Shown piece by piece: positions 16,420-25,804 of a stretch of 64,000 bases of DNA. The translations under genes were made by a program, and so were the position numbers. The notes under the pieces were generated by a model. It was not told where the DNA came from, did not search any database, and was given only the letters and a program-made list of their open reading frames with translations. The stretch's first letter is position 1, and the number at the start of each line of letters is the position of its first letter. Source of the DNA: Tamlana flava (GTDB lineage: Bacteria; Bacteroidota; Bacteroidia; Flavobacteriales; Flavobacteriaceae); NCBI RefSeq assembly GCF_041287255.1, contig NZ_JBGGTX010000001.1, positions 806,001 through 870,000 on the forward strand. The letters are read 5' to 3'.

Positions 16420-19059
16420 CTAAGCATCCAAACTCGCTAAACTAGCCTTAAGGGTTTCTATTTTAGCTAACGCATCAGCTTCTTTTTTCTTTTCGCTGGC
16501 CACCACTTGCTCTGGGGCACCAGCTACAAAACGCTCGTTTGAGAGTTTCTTTTGCACCGATTTTAAAAAGCCCTCGGTATAATTAAGCTCGTCGGTCAGT
16601 TTTTTAATTTCGGCCTCAACATCAATGGCACCGGCCATGGGTATAAAATACTCATTGGCTTTTATTCTAAAGGTCAACGCACCTTCAATGGCCTCGGTTA
16701 CATAATCAATGCTTTCTAAATTGCCCAATTTAGCAATAACACCATCAAAAGTAGATTTAATGTTTTCGTTATTTATTACCGAAAAACCAACAGCATCCTT
16801 AAAAGCAATGTTCTTTTGCTTTCTAATATTTCTAATGCCCGAAATAACTTCTGAAGCAAATTCAAATTCAGAAATCAACTCTTGATTAACCGATTTTGCT
16901 TTAGGCCATTTTGCAATAATTAAAGCTTGTTCTGGTGTTCTTTCGGTAATATATTGCCAAATTTCCTCGGTTAAAAATGGCATAAACGGATGCAAGATTT
17001 TTAAATTATTTTCTAAAGCTTCAATTACGGCTTTATGCGTTTTGGCATCAATGGGCTTTTGGTAGGCTGGCTTAATGATTTCCAATAACCACGACGAAAA
17101 ATCGTCCATGATTAATTTGTAAATGGTCATTAATGCATCACTTAAACGGTATTTCCTAAAATGGTCTTCAATCTCAAATAAAGCCTTTTGTAATTTGGCT
17201 TCGTACCACTCCAACCCTATTTTGGAAGTTTCTGGTTGCGGAATAGTTTTATCAATTTCCCAACCTTCAATCAATCTAAAGGCATTCCAAATTTTATTTC
17301 CAAAACCTTTACCTTGTTGGCACAGGGCCTCGTCAAACAATAAATCATTACCCGCCGCACTGCTCAACAACAGACCAACACGCACACCATCGGCACTGTA
17401 TTCTTCAATAAGCTTTAAAGCATCTGGCGAGTTACCCAAACTTTTGCTCATTTTTCGGCGTTGCTTATCACGAACCAAGCCCGTTAAATACACATTATTA
17501 AAAGGTTTTTCGCCTTTATATTTGTAACCGGCAATAATCATACGTGCCACCCAAAAGAACAGAATATCTGGTCCTGTAACCAAATCGTTGGTTGGGTAGT
17601 AATAGTTTATATCGTCGTTTTCCGGATTTCTTATGCCATCAAAAACCGACATAGGCCACAACCAAGACGAAAACCAAGTATCGAGTGCATCTTTGTCTTG
17701 ACGTAAATTGTTAGTTGTTAGTTGTGGGTTGTTGGTTTTTTGTTTCGCCAGTTCTAAAGCTTTCTCAATATTCTCGGCTACTACAAAGTCCTCTTTTCCG
17801 GCGCCATAATAGTACGCCGGAATTTGTTGTCCCCACATGAGTTGACGGGAAATATTCCAATCGCGAATATTTTCCATCCAATGGCGATAAGTGTTTTCAA
17901 ACTTTTTAGGCACTAACTTAATCTCTGGATTTTCGCCCAAAACTGCTTTTATGGCAGGTTTTACCAATTCTTCCATTTTAAGAAACCATTGGTCGCTTAA
18001 TCGTGGTTCGATAACCGCCTTGGTGCGTTCGGAAGTTCCAACTTTATTAATGTAGTTTTCGGTCTTTAACAAAAAGCCCTTTTCCTCCAACTCCATAACA
18101 ATTTCCTTTCTAACCACGAATCTATCCTTGCCTTCGTAATGCAAGCCGTAGCTATTTAAAGAGGCATCTTCGTTAAAAATATCAACAACTTCAAGGTTAT
18201 GTTTATCTCCCAGCATTTTGTCGTTTTCGTCATGCGCGGGAGTTACCTTCAAACACCCCGTACCAAACTCAACATCTACATACTCATCTTCAATTATAGG
18301 TACAACCCGATTGCAAATGGGCACAATAGCTTTTTTTCCACGTAAGTGTGTAAAACGCTCATCGTTAGGATTTATACAAATGGCGGTATCACCAAAAATG
18401 GTTTCAGGACGCGTAGTAGCAATGGTCAACGTATTGTCACTACCATCAATTTTGTAATTTAGGTAGTATAATTGTCCTTGTTTTTCTTCATAAATCACCT
18501 CTTCGTCGGACAATGTTGTTTTGGCTTCAGGATCCCAATTTACCATTCGGTAACCACGGTAAATCAAGCCTTTGTTATATAAATCCACAAAAACCTGAAT
18601 TACGGCTTCACTCATATCATCATCCATAGTGAATTTGGTTCTTTCCCAATCGCAGGAACAGCCCAGTTTTTTTAGCTGTTCTAAAATTACGCCACCGTAT
18701 TCGTGCGTCCATTCCCAAGCATGTTTTAAAAATTCTTCGCGAGACAAATCATTTTTATCAATACCCTGCTCCTTCAACTTTGCCACCACTTTTGCCTCGG
18801 TAGCAATAGATGCATGGTCTGTACCAGGCACCCAACATGCATTTTTGCCCAACAAACGCGCACGGCGAATCAAAACATCCTGAATGGTATTGTTCAGCAT
18901 GTGCCCCATATGAAGTACCCCTGTTACATTAGGCGGTGGAATGACAATGGTGTAAGGCTCTCTTTCATCGGGCTCTGAATGAAAGTAATTATGTTTCATC
19001 CAGTAGTTATACCACTTGTTTTCTACCTGACTTGCATCATATTTTGATGGAATTTGCAT
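16420..19059 (-). CDS. valS: Valyl-tRNA synthetase
   Basis: Class I aminoacyl-tRNA synthetase charging tRNA-Val. The 879 residues show the HIGH motif as HMGH (50-53, in PPPNVTGVLHMGHMLNNT), the editing domain with TTRPETIFGDTA, LDTWFSSWLWP, and the KMSKS motif in DKQRRKMSKSLGNSPD. The C-terminal coiled-coil arm is VEAEIKKLTDELNYTEGFLKSVQKKLSNERFV. The start MQIPSKYD at 19059 is chosen over an ATG at 19092 because homologues begin there and a -7 motif lies at 19090-19097. The 3' end abuts the attC-like structure. Confidence 0.96.
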   Translation of the reverse strand: MQIPSKYDASQVENKWYNYWMKHNYFHSEPDEREPYTIVIPPPNVTGVLHMGHMLNNTIQDVLIRRARLLGKNACWVPGTDHASIATEAKVVAKLKEQGIDKNDLSREEFLKHAWEWTHEYGGVILEQLKKLGCSCDWERTKFTMDDDMSEAVIQVFVDLYNKGLIYRGYRMVNWDPEAKTTLSDEEVIYEEKQGQLYYLNYKIDGSDNTLTIATTRPETIFGDTAICINPNDERFTHLRGKKAIVPICNRVVPIIEDEYVDVEFGTGCLKVTPAHDENDKMLGDKHNLEVVDIFNEDASLNSYGLHYEGKDRFVVRKEIVMELEEKGFLLKTENYINKVGTSERTKAVIEPRLSDQWFLKMEELVKPAIKAVLGENPEIKLVPKKFENTYRHWMENIRDWNISRQLMWGQQIPAYYYGAGKEDFVVAENIEKALELAKQKTNNPQLTTNNLRQDKDALDTWFSSWLWPMSVFDGIRNPENDDINYYYPTNDLVTGPDILFFWVARMIIAGYKYKGEKPFNNVYLTGLVRDKQRRKMSKSLGNSPDALKLIEEYSADGVRVGLLLSSAAGNDLLFDEALCQQGKGFGNKIWNAFRLIEGWEIDKTIPQPETSKIGLEWYEAKLQKALFEIEDHFRKYRLSDALMTIYKLIMDDFSSWLLEIIKPAYQKPIDAKTHKAVIEALENNLKILHPFMPFLTEEIWQYITERTPEQALIIAKWPKAKSVNQELISEFEFASEVISGIRNIRKQKNIAFKDAVGFSVINNENIKSTFDGVIAKLGNLESIDYVTEAIEGALTFRIKANEYFIPMAGAIDVEAEIKKLTDELNYTEGFLKSVQKKLSNERFVAGAPEQVVASEKKKEADALAKIETLKASLASLDA

Positions 19060-19369
19060 GCTTTGGAATAGTTTTTGAATAATGATGTGCAAAAGTACTT
19101 ATATTTCTTATTCTATAAAAACTATATAAGCTTTTAGGTGAAGCAATTTTATAGCTGTTTTTATACCCTAAAATTTTAAATTGAATGGTAATTTAAGTTA
19201 CTTTTAATAGGAACTAATGAATAAATTAACATGTATTTCATCCATTATTTTTGCAGGTTGTGGAAAAAGTGACTATGTTTGACTTAATCAAAAACAGAAG
19301 ATAAGGCAGTTTTTAACACTGCTTGCAATTAATAAGAATACCCAAAATTGAACAATAAAACTTAAAATT
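19060..19369. promoter_or_regulatory. 310-base divergent intergenic region, valS / DUF1573
   Basis: On the minus strand TACTTTTG (19097 to 19090) is a TAnnTTTG match in front of valS. On the plus strand TATTTTTG (19246-19253) is a candidate -7 element for the DUF1573 gene, leaving a leader of over 100 bases. That leader holds a small GCAGT/ACTGC hairpin (19306-19310, 19318-19322). No open frame or T-box-like structure was recognised. Confidence 0.4.
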
Positions 19370-19789
19370 ATGAAACAATTAATTACAATTTTATTTATCG
19401 GATTAATCAGTTTTGCCGTGAATGCACAGGCTAAAATTGAATTTAAATCTGAAACCATTGATTATGGAACCATTGAAAAAGGATCTAATGGTGTTAGAAC
19501 TTTTGAGTTTACAAATACGGGCAATGAGCCTCTTATTATATCTAAAGTAACTTCAAGCTGTGGATGTACCATTCCTAAAAAACCTGAAGACCCTATTTTA
19601 CCTGGAAAAACAGGACAGATTGAGGTGAAATACGATACCAATAGAGTAAATCCAATTAGAAAAACAATAACTGTAATTTCAAATGCCGAAACACCAACAG
19701 TGGCGCTAAAAATTAAAGGTGAAGTTATTGATCCAAGCAAAGTAAGCCTACTGGATAAAAAGGACAAAAGTATTGTTCAGCAGCAATAA
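19370..19789 (+). CDS. DUF1573 secreted protein
   Basis: A 139-residue exported protein with an N-terminal signal peptide (MKQLITILFIGLISFAVNAQA). It carries one DUF1573 domain, an Ig-like (ASH/MSP-type) beta sandwich. The hallmark ETIDYGTIEKGSNGVRTFEFTNTGNEPLIISKV is followed by SSCGCTIPKKPEDPILPGKTGQIEVKYD. These proteins are abundant in Bacteroidota envelopes; their role is unknown. A strong bidirectional terminator at 19811 separates it from the convergent protease gene. Confidence 0.9.
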   Translation: MKQLITILFIGLISFAVNAQAKIEFKSETIDYGTIEKGSNGVRTFEFTNTGNEPLIISKVTSSCGCTIPKKPEDPILPGKTGQIEVKYDTNRVNPIRKTITVISNAETPTVALKIKGEVIDPSKVSLLDKKDKSIVQQQ

Positions 19790-19810
19790 AAAGAGTAAAC
19801 CGTATAATTA

Positions 19811-19845
19811 AAAAGAGCTTGAGGAAATTTTCAAGCTCTTTTTTT
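19811..19845 (+). terminator. Terminator between DUF1573 gene and aspartyl protease gene
   Basis: A 12-base stem AAAAGAGCTTGA (19811-19822) pairs with 19831-19842 and runs into seven T. A-rich flanks allow it to act on both strands, and the minus-strand gene ends at 19844. Confidence 0.75.
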
Positions 19846-21169
19846 ATAATAGTTCTTTAAGTTCAAAGGTGCAATACAAAGGCCTGCCATCCCGTTCTAC
19901 TTTCAGCTTTATCTTTTTTCCAGTATCTCCATGAAACATGTTCATTATTTCTTGTAAAGAATAATAAAAGGCATGTTTACCATTTATGCTCATTAGCACG
20001 TCTCCTATTTTCAAACCTGACGCATGGGCAGGGGAGCCTTTCCTAAGTTCAACAATGGCGTAGGCTGGTTTAAGTAAAAGCTTGTACTGCGTATCAATGT
20101 TAATCTTCGTTCTATTGAAGCCCTGATCCCTCTGCTTCGAAATCTTATCATCGGCTGCTCTAACCAACCTCATGCCATCATGGGCCAGTTCTATTCCACT
20201 TTTGTTGTATGTGAACTTTTCATTAAAATATTTGTTCTTTTTTAAAACCATCCGTGCCTTTTGGTAGTCGAAAACAATATTAAACCGTTTTAAAATGTTT
20301 CCTGACAAACTGCCATTCCTGTTCCTTATTTTTTGGGCAAATAGTACTGCTGATGAATCTGGAAAAGCAACATTGGCATTTTTTAAAACAAAACTTTTCA
20401 AAGTAATCTCATTTACTTTCGCTCTTTTTCCATAAACACTACCATTAAGTCCATGTCCGAGAAAATCATGGTAAAAACGTTTATCACCTAAGCCAACACC
20501 TAAAGAGTCGTTTTCAAAAAGCCATAGGGCATCGCTTCCACCCGTATCTACCAAAAGTTTTACAGGAATGTTTTCGTTTTCAATGGCAACATTTAAATTG
20601 ATGTAGGGCTTACCGTTGTAAAATTCTAAATTAAATCGTTCGCAGTTTTTGCATTCTTTATAAGTAAAATGTTCAGGTTCTGTCAATCTTAAATATCCCG
20701 CGGAGTAATTAATATCAACTACCAAATCTCGAAACAAATCAAACCCAAGTATCCCATGAATGGGGATTCCCAATCTTGGCGCCAAATTTAATTTCTCACC
20801 ATAAACTGCGTAGAGATCTTGATTTAGCTTTATGGCATCACCTATTTTAAAAATATTATTTTCAGATTTTGAGGCTTCAACCATTTGCCCCTCGCCCAAA
20901 CCACGTAAAAATATGGTTTCGGTTTTCTTGATTTCCAAAGTGTCCGAAACATTTAAGAAATTAAAAATAATGGGCTTACTAACTCCTGTATCCAGCAAAA
21001 ATGAAAGCTTAACACCATTAACCTCAACAGGGATTACTATTAAATTATTTATAAGTTTGAACTTTATTTTGTCCGACTTGCGTTTATTCTGAATGACAAA
21101 TTTAGCTTGGGAAAACCCATACAGGTTAAAACAAAAAAATAGTAATATGCAGATAATGCGAAACTTCAT
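19844..21169 (-). CDS. Retropepsin-like aspartyl protease with PDZ domain
   Basis: An exported protein of 441 aa with the signal peptide MKFRIICILLFFCFNLYGFSQA. Two aspartyl-protease-like repeats each carry a DTG triad: LSFLLDTGVSKPII and KLLVDTGGSDALWLF. A C-terminal PDZ domain (YAIVELRKGSPAHASGLKIGDVLMSINGK) follows. This architecture is common in Bacteroidota periplasmic proteins; the substrate is unknown. The start is placed at 21169 because the signal peptide begins there. An ATG at 21214 would add 15 residues before it. Confidence 0.87.
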   Translation of the reverse strand: MKFRIICILLFFCFNLYGFSQAKFVIQNKRKSDKIKFKLINNLIVIPVEVNGVKLSFLLDTGVSKPIIFNFLNVSDTLEIKKTETIFLRGLGEGQMVEASKSENNIFKIGDAIKLNQDLYAVYGEKLNLAPRLGIPIHGILGFDLFRDLVVDINYSAGYLRLTEPEHFTYKECKNCERFNLEFYNGKPYINLNVAIENENIPVKLLVDTGGSDALWLFENDSLGVGLGDKRFYHDFLGHGLNGSVYGKRAKVNEITLKSFVLKNANVAFPDSSAVLFAQKIRNRNGSLSGNILKRFNIVFDYQKARMVLKKNKYFNEKFTYNKSGIELAHDGMRLVRAADDKISKQRDQGFNRTKINIDTQYKLLLKPAYAIVELRKGSPAHASGLKIGDVLMSINGKHAFYYSLQEIMNMFHGDTGKKIKLKVERDGRPLYCTFELKELL

Positions 21170-21290
21170 TGAAGCATGTAATAATGGCTTATTCAATTTA
21201 CGAATCTTTATCATGGCTTAAGAATTTAAGCCCGTTTTTTAAAAAAACTTTAAGATAATTTTCTCATTTTTGCAGCCTAAAACAGATTTA

Positions 21291-22481
21291 ATGCCAACGA
21301 TTTCTAAAAAAGGACATGACATGCCCGCTTCACCCATTCGAAAACTTGTTCCGTATGCGGAACAAGCCATTGAAAAAGGGAAAAGCATCTATTATTTGAA
21401 TATTGGACAACCAGACATAAAGACCCCCGAAGTAGCCTTAAAAGCTGTTAAAGAGAACGATATAGACATCCTTTCATATTCTAGATCGGAAGGTTCTGAT
21501 GAATACCGCGAAAAACTTGCAAAGTACTACAAAAAACATGATATTGAGGTTTCTCGTACGGATATAATTGTTACCACTGGCGCAAGTGAGGCGCTGCTTT
21601 TTTTGTTCAGTAGCATCATGGATCCTGAGGACGAGGTTATTATTTCCGAGCCATTTTACGCCAATTATATTGCATTTTCAACAGCCACAGGCGTTAATGT
21701 TGTTCCTGCTATTTGTGATATTGACGACAATTTTGCCTTACCCCCTATTGAGACTTTTGAAAAGTTAATTACACCTAAAACAAAGGCTATTTTAATTTGC
21801 AACCCTGGAAATCCAACGGGTTATTTATATTCCAAGGAAGAAATTGAACAACTAGCTGCATTGGCTTTAAAACATGATTTATTTTTAGTAGCCGACGAGG
21901 TTTACAGAGAATTTGTTTACGACGGAAACTCACATTACTCCATTTTACAGGTAGATGGTATAGATCAACATGCTGTCATAATAGACTCTGTTTCCAAACG
22001 TTATAGCATGTGTGGTGCACGCGTTGGCTGTTTGGTATCAAAAAACAAAACGGTTATGCAAACGGTACTTAAATTTGCCCAAGCAAGATTGAGTCCACCA
22101 ACCTATGCACAAATCGCAAGTGAAGCCGCATTGGATACACCTCAAAGCTATTTTGATGATGTAATAAAGGAATATGTAGAAAGAAGAGATACCTTAATTG
22201 CCGAATTACAAAAAATTGAAGGTATTAAAGTTGCAACCCCAAAAGGCGCCTTTTATTGCATTGCAGAATTACCAATTAAAAATTCTGATGATTTTGCCCA
22301 ATGGCTTTTAGAAGATTTTGATATTGATGGCGAAACGGTAATGGTTGCACCGGCAGGAGGATTTTATTCCACTCCCGGAGTTGGTTTGAACCAGATTCGG
22401 ATTGCATATGTTTTAAACAAAGAAAGTTTAATCAAAGCCGTAAATATTTTAAAAGAAGCCCTTAAAGTTTACAAAGACTAG
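21291..22481 (+). CDS. Class I/II pyridoxal-phosphate aminotransferase
   Basis: A fold-type I aminotransferase of 396 aa resembling aspartate/aromatic aminotransferases. The PLP lysine is K236 in IDSVSKRYSMCGARVG. N174 (CNPGNPTGY), D202 and Y205 (VADEVYREF) complete the cofactor pocket, and a C-terminal Arg (NQIRIAYV) should bind the substrate carboxylate. Substrate specificity is not decided by the sequence. The start at 21291 is preferred to an upstream TTG at 21270. The stop overlaps the murB GTG start by one base (TAGTG). Confidence 0.9.
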   Translation: MPTISKKGHDMPASPIRKLVPYAEQAIEKGKSIYYLNIGQPDIKTPEVALKAVKENDIDILSYSRSEGSDEYREKLAKYYKKHDIEVSRTDIIVTTGASEALLFLFSSIMDPEDEVIISEPFYANYIAFSTATGVNVVPAICDIDDNFALPPIETFEKLITPKTKAILICNPGNPTGYLYSKEEIEQLAALALKHDLFLVADEVYREFVYDGNSHYSILQVDGIDQHAVIIDSVSKRYSMCGARVGCLVSKNKTVMQTVLKFAQARLSPPTYAQIASEAALDTPQSYFDDVIKEYVERRDTLIAELQKIEGIKVATPKGAFYCIAELPIKNSDDFAQWLLEDFDIDGETVMVAPAGGFYSTPGVGLNQIRIAYVLNKESLIKAVNILKEALKVYKD

Positions 22482-23494
22482 TGCAGATTAAGCAGAATAT
22501 ATCCTTAAAACCTTACAACACCTTTGGCATTGATGTTATCGCGAAACATTTTGTTTCTGTTGATACCATTGAAGCCCTTAATGAGGTTATATCGCTGCAA
22601 AATTATCCGAACAAATTGATTTTAGGAGGTGGCAGTAATATGCTATTGACTAAAAATTTTGATGGTTTGGTCATCCATATCAATTTAAAAGGGATTGAGG
22701 TTTTATCCGAAGATGATAACTTTGTAACGGTTAGGGCCCAAGCCGGTGAAAATTGGCATGAGTTTGTGCTTTGGTGTATCAATAATGATTTTGGGGGCGT
22801 TGAAAATCTCTCTTTAATTCCAGGCAACGTGGGTACTGCTCCAATTCAAAATATTGGCGCCTATGGCGTGGAACTTAAAGATGTTTTTGAATCTTGCGAA
22901 GCCATACCCCTAGAATCTAAAACCATAAAAACGTTCACGAAAACCGATTGTAATTTTGGTTATAGAAACTCCATTTTTAAGCAAGATGCCAAAGGCAAAT
23001 TTATCATCACGAGTGTTGATTTTAGATTGACCAAACACAGCCATAAACGTCATGTAAATTATGGCACTATTATATCTGAGTTAGAAAATCAAGGTATTAA
23101 AAATCCAACAATAAAAGATATTTCAAAAGCGGTCATTGCCATTCGCGAAAGCAAACTTCCAAATCCAAAAGAAATAGGCAATAGCGGTAGTTTTTTTAAA
23201 AACCCTGTTATCTCAAAATCGCATTTTGACAGCCTCTTAAAAAACTTCTCAGATATACCTTCATACCCGGTTTCAGATAACGAAGTTAAGGTGCCTGCAG
23301 GCTGGCTCATTGAAAAAGCGGGCTTTAAGGGAAAACGATTCGGCAATTACGGTGTGCACAAAAAACAAGCTTTGGTGTTGGTAAATTATGGTGAAGCCAA
23401 AGGTTCGGATATTTTAGATCTTTCAAAATTAATCCAGAAAACAGTAGAACGCCTTTTTGGCATTGCCATTGAAGCCGAAGTAAATATCCTATAG
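22481..23494 (+). CDS. murB: UDP-N-acetylenolpyruvoylglucosamine reductase
   Basis: FAD enzyme that reduces enolpyruvyl-UDP-GlcNAc to UDP-MurNAc in peptidoglycan synthesis. At 337 aa it has the FAD-binding motif LGGGSNMLL. NLSLIPGNVGTAPIQNIGAYGVE follows, and GNSGSFFKNP carries the proton-donating serine. The C-terminal EAEVNIL carries the conserved Glu. The start is GTG at 22481, translationally coupled to the aminotransferase through a one-base overlap. Confidence 0.95.
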   Translation: MQIKQNISLKPYNTFGIDVIAKHFVSVDTIEALNEVISLQNYPNKLILGGGSNMLLTKNFDGLVIHINLKGIEVLSEDDNFVTVRAQAGENWHEFVLWCINNDFGGVENLSLIPGNVGTAPIQNIGAYGVELKDVFESCEAIPLESKTIKTFTKTDCNFGYRNSIFKQDAKGKFIITSVDFRLTKHSHKRHVNYGTIISELENQGIKNPTIKDISKAVIAIRESKLPNPKEIGNSGSFFKNPVISKSHFDSLLKNFSDIPSYPVSDNEVKVPAGWLIEKAGFKGKRFGNYGVHKKQALVLVNYGEAKGSDILDLSKLIQKTVERLFGIAIEAEVNIL

Positions 23495-23510
23495 TCTCAA
23501 AAGAAATTTC

Positions 23511-23518
23511 TAACTTTG
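23511..23518 (+). promoter_or_regulatory. -7 element upstream of ECF sigma gene
   Basis: TAACTTTG matches TAnnTTTG 43 bases before the TTG start of the sigma factor gene. No ideal -33 TTG is seen. Confidence 0.45.
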
Positions 23519-23561
23519 ATATTATGAACAACCATTGTACATCTAAACAAAACTAGCCAAA

Positions 23562-24095
23562 TTGGTATCAGCAATAGAAAAAGAAATAGTTTCATTATTA
23601 CAAAATGGCGATAAAAAAGCCATTAAGTTATTGTACGAATACTATGCCGATGCACTTTTTGGGGTCATAAAAAAAATCATTTCAGATGATGACACTGCCC
23701 AAGATGTTCTTCAAGAGAGTTTTGTAAAAATTTGGCGTTATTCAAAAAAATACGATTCTAGCAAGGCCAAATTGTTCACTTGGCTATACAGGATTGCATA
23801 CAACACGGCTATTGATAAGGTAAGGTCACAAAAGAACAAAAGCGGCAACGAAGTCCAAATTGAAACTTCTAACGTATATAAATTAAATTCAGATGAACTT
23901 AATCAAGATGTTTTAGACATAAAAAAACATCTAAATAGTTTGGATGAAAAGTACCAAATAGTAATAAATGCGCTCTTTTTTGAGGGCATGACCCAACAAG
24001 AAGCCAGTGAGGAACTGGATATTCCGTTAGGAACTATAAAATCGAGATTAAAAATAGGATTGCGGGAATTAAAAAAAATCTACAATCCTGAATAA
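23562..24095 (+). CDS. ECF-type RNA polymerase sigma factor
   Basis: A 177-residue sigma-70 family protein with regions 2 and 4 only. Region 2 includes DDDTAQDVLQESFVKIWRYSKKYDSSKAKLFTWLYRIAYNTAID. Region 4 is the helix-turn-helix segment FEGMTQQEASEELDIPLGTIKSRLKIGLREL. The start appears to be TTG at 23562. Eight bases downstream lies its probable anti-sigma factor, the usual regulatory pair. The regulon is unknown. Confidence 0.9.
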   Translation: MVSAIEKEIVSLLQNGDKKAIKLLYEYYADALFGVIKKIISDDDTAQDVLQESFVKIWRYSKKYDSSKAKLFTWLYRIAYNTAIDKVRSQKNKSGNEVQIETSNVYKLNSDELNQDVLDIKKHLNSLDEKYQIVINALFFEGMTQQEASEELDIPLGTIKSRLKIGLRELKKIYNPE

Positions 24096-24103
24096 AAAAC
24101 GTC

Positions 24104-24892
24104 ATGAATGCGAAAATAACTACTTTTTTAAATTCTGGCCTATTAGAAAAATATCTATTAGGTGAAACTACTTCTGTGGAAACAGAAAAAGTTGAGTCTT
24201 TTATATCAAAATACCCAGAAGTACAGAATGCCTACAACACATTGCAACACAACCTAGAAGTGGTTGCCAAAATGAATGCTGTTGAAGCTCCACAAGGTAT
24301 CTTAAATAATATTTTAGATGAACTTGACGAAGCTCCTGTCGTCGAATTAAATGTAAAGAGGTCTTATAAAAAATGGTATAAATTCAGTATTGCGGCAAGT
24401 GTTGCAGCGCTGCTTTTTGCCGGCACTTCCTATATTTTCTACAATCAAAACCAAAAACTCTCAAAAGAGAATCAGGTAGTTGTAGATGAAATATTTGATT
24501 TACGAAGTGACATTGCCAAAAACAACGCAATGCTTGACAATGTAATGCGTCAGCTTTTAAGGCTTAACAACCCAGAAACTGAAAAGTACATCATTAATGG
24601 AAATGAACGTGCCAAAGACTTAAAAACTGTGGCTTACATTAATCCTAAAGAAAAAACATCGATGATTGATGTAGTTTCTTTACCCGAATTACCGGAAGAA
24701 CAATGCTACCAAATATGGGCTGAGTTGCAAGGAAAAATGGTGAGTTTGGGTATTTTGGACAAAGCAGACAGAAAACTTAAAAATATTCCTTACATGGAAG
24801 ACGCACTTGCACTTAACATTACCATAGAGCCTAAAGGGGGTAATAGTGTAGCATCAACCGAGAATTCTGTTGCAGAAATTAATTTACAATAG
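24104..24892 (+). CDS. Membrane anti-sigma factor, RskA-like
   Basis: A 262-residue single-pass membrane protein. The cytosolic N-terminal part includes SGLLEKYLLGETTSVETEKVESFISKYPEVQ, the anti-sigma helical domain. One membrane helix lies near residues 92-108 (FSIAASVAALLFAGTSYIFY). A periplasmic domain ends in the RskA/anti-sigma-K C-terminal motif DVVSLPELPEEQCYQIWAELQGKMVSLGIL. It should sequester the sigma factor encoded just upstream. Confidence 0.88.
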   Translation: MNAKITTFLNSGLLEKYLLGETTSVETEKVESFISKYPEVQNAYNTLQHNLEVVAKMNAVEAPQGILNNILDELDEAPVVELNVKRSYKKWYKFSIAASVAALLFAGTSYIFYNQNQKLSKENQVVVDEIFDLRSDIAKNNAMLDNVMRQLLRLNNPETEKYIINGNERAKDLKTVAYINPKEKTSMIDVVSLPELPEEQCYQIWAELQGKMVSLGILDKADRKLKNIPYMEDALALNITIEPKGGNSVASTENSVAEINLQ

Positions 24893-24910
24893 ATTAATAG
24901 TAGTAATACA

Positions 24911-24944
24911 AAAAGCCTCATTTTAATGTTAAAATGAGGCTTTT
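24911..24944. terminator. Perfect bidirectional terminator
   Basis: A perfect 16-base stem (24911-24926 pairing with 24929-24944) around a two-base loop, A-rich on the left and T-rich on the right. It serves the anti-sigma gene on the plus strand and the aquaporin gene on the minus strand. Confidence 0.8.
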
Positions 24945-24964
24945 TTAATGGAATAAAGTAAATT

Positions 24965-25651
24965 TTATTCCTTACTGAAAAATGTTTTATGAATAAATCC
25001 ACCCACAATGGCACCAGCAATAGGCGCTACCCAAAACAGCCACAATTGTGAAGTAAACTCTCCACCCGCAAATAACGCTTGACTGGTTGATCTGGCAGGG
25101 TTAACTGATGTATTCGAAATGGGAATACTTATTAAGTGAATTAATGTTAAAGCCAAACCAATAGCTATTCCTGCAAAACCTTCAGGCGCCTTAACATAAG
25201 TACTACCCAAAATAATCAATAAGAAAAACATAGTCAATAAAAACTCCACGATTAAAACCGATGTCATACCATAACCCCCAGGAGACAAATCGCCATATCC
25301 ATTGGCCGCAAATCCACCAATATCAACAAAATCGGACTTACCCGTTACAATAAGGTACAATGCACCCGCAGCTGCAATGGCACCAACAACCTGAGCAATA
25401 ATATACCCCAACAAATCCTTGGCCTCAAACTTTCCACCAGCCCATAATCCCAATGATACCGCTGGGTTAAAATGTGCTCCCGAAATATGGCCAACAGCAT
25501 AAGCCATAGTTAAAACAGTTAATCCAAAGGCTAAAGCCACTCCAACAAAGCCGATACCCAATTCTGGGTAACCAGCAGCAAAAATGGCGCTTCCACAACC
25601 ACCAAAAACGAGCCAAAATGTTCCAAAAAACTCTGCAAATAATTTTTTCAT
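24965..25651 (-). CDS. aqpZ: Aquaporin Z
   Basis: An MIP-family water channel of 228 aa with six membrane helices. It has the two hemipore NPA boxes, HFNPAVSLGLWAG and SVNPARSTSQALF. The Arg after the second NPA forms the selectivity filter. The C-terminal SQLWLFWVAPIAGAIVGG and the N-terminal AEFFGTFWLVFGGCGSAIFAAG are typical of AqpZ. A glyceroporin is less likely because the residue after the second NPA-Arg region follows the AqpZ pattern. It is monocistronic. Confidence 0.93.
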   Translation of the reverse strand: MKKLFAEFFGTFWLVFGGCGSAIFAAGYPELGIGFVGVALAFGLTVLTMAYAVGHISGAHFNPAVSLGLWAGGKFEAKDLLGYIIAQVVGAIAAAGALYLIVTGKSDFVDIGGFAANGYGDLSPGGYGMTSVLIVEFLLTMFFLLIILGSTYVKAPEGFAGIAIGLALTLIHLISIPISNTSVNPARSTSQALFAGGEFTSQLWLFWVAPIAGAIVGGFIHKTFFSKE

Positions 25652-25777
25652 GACTAAATAGTTTATTAATTGATTAGAATTTCACTAAAGTAATTATTTA
25701 ATAATTAGACACCTAAAAATAAATTGGTCACTTGCTCCATTTATTTTCTTCTTCATAAAATTTAGGATCAAAAACAT

Positions 25778-25785
25778 TATCTTTG
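25778..25785 (+). promoter_or_regulatory. -7 element of the small membrane protein / glycosyltransferase run
   Basis: TATCTTTG matches TAnnTTTG and lies 19 bases before the ATG at 25805. Confidence 0.5.
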
Positions 25786-25804
25786 TAAAAAGATTTACAC
25801 CCTT

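Noticed and set aside
17123..17527. 134-residue open frame on the plus strand inside valS
   Set aside because: Antisense to the KMSKS region of a highly conserved gene; no independent support.
19254..19369. Riboswitch or small RNA in the DUF1573 leader
   Set aside because: Only one five-base-pair hairpin is visible, with no conserved aptamer pattern.
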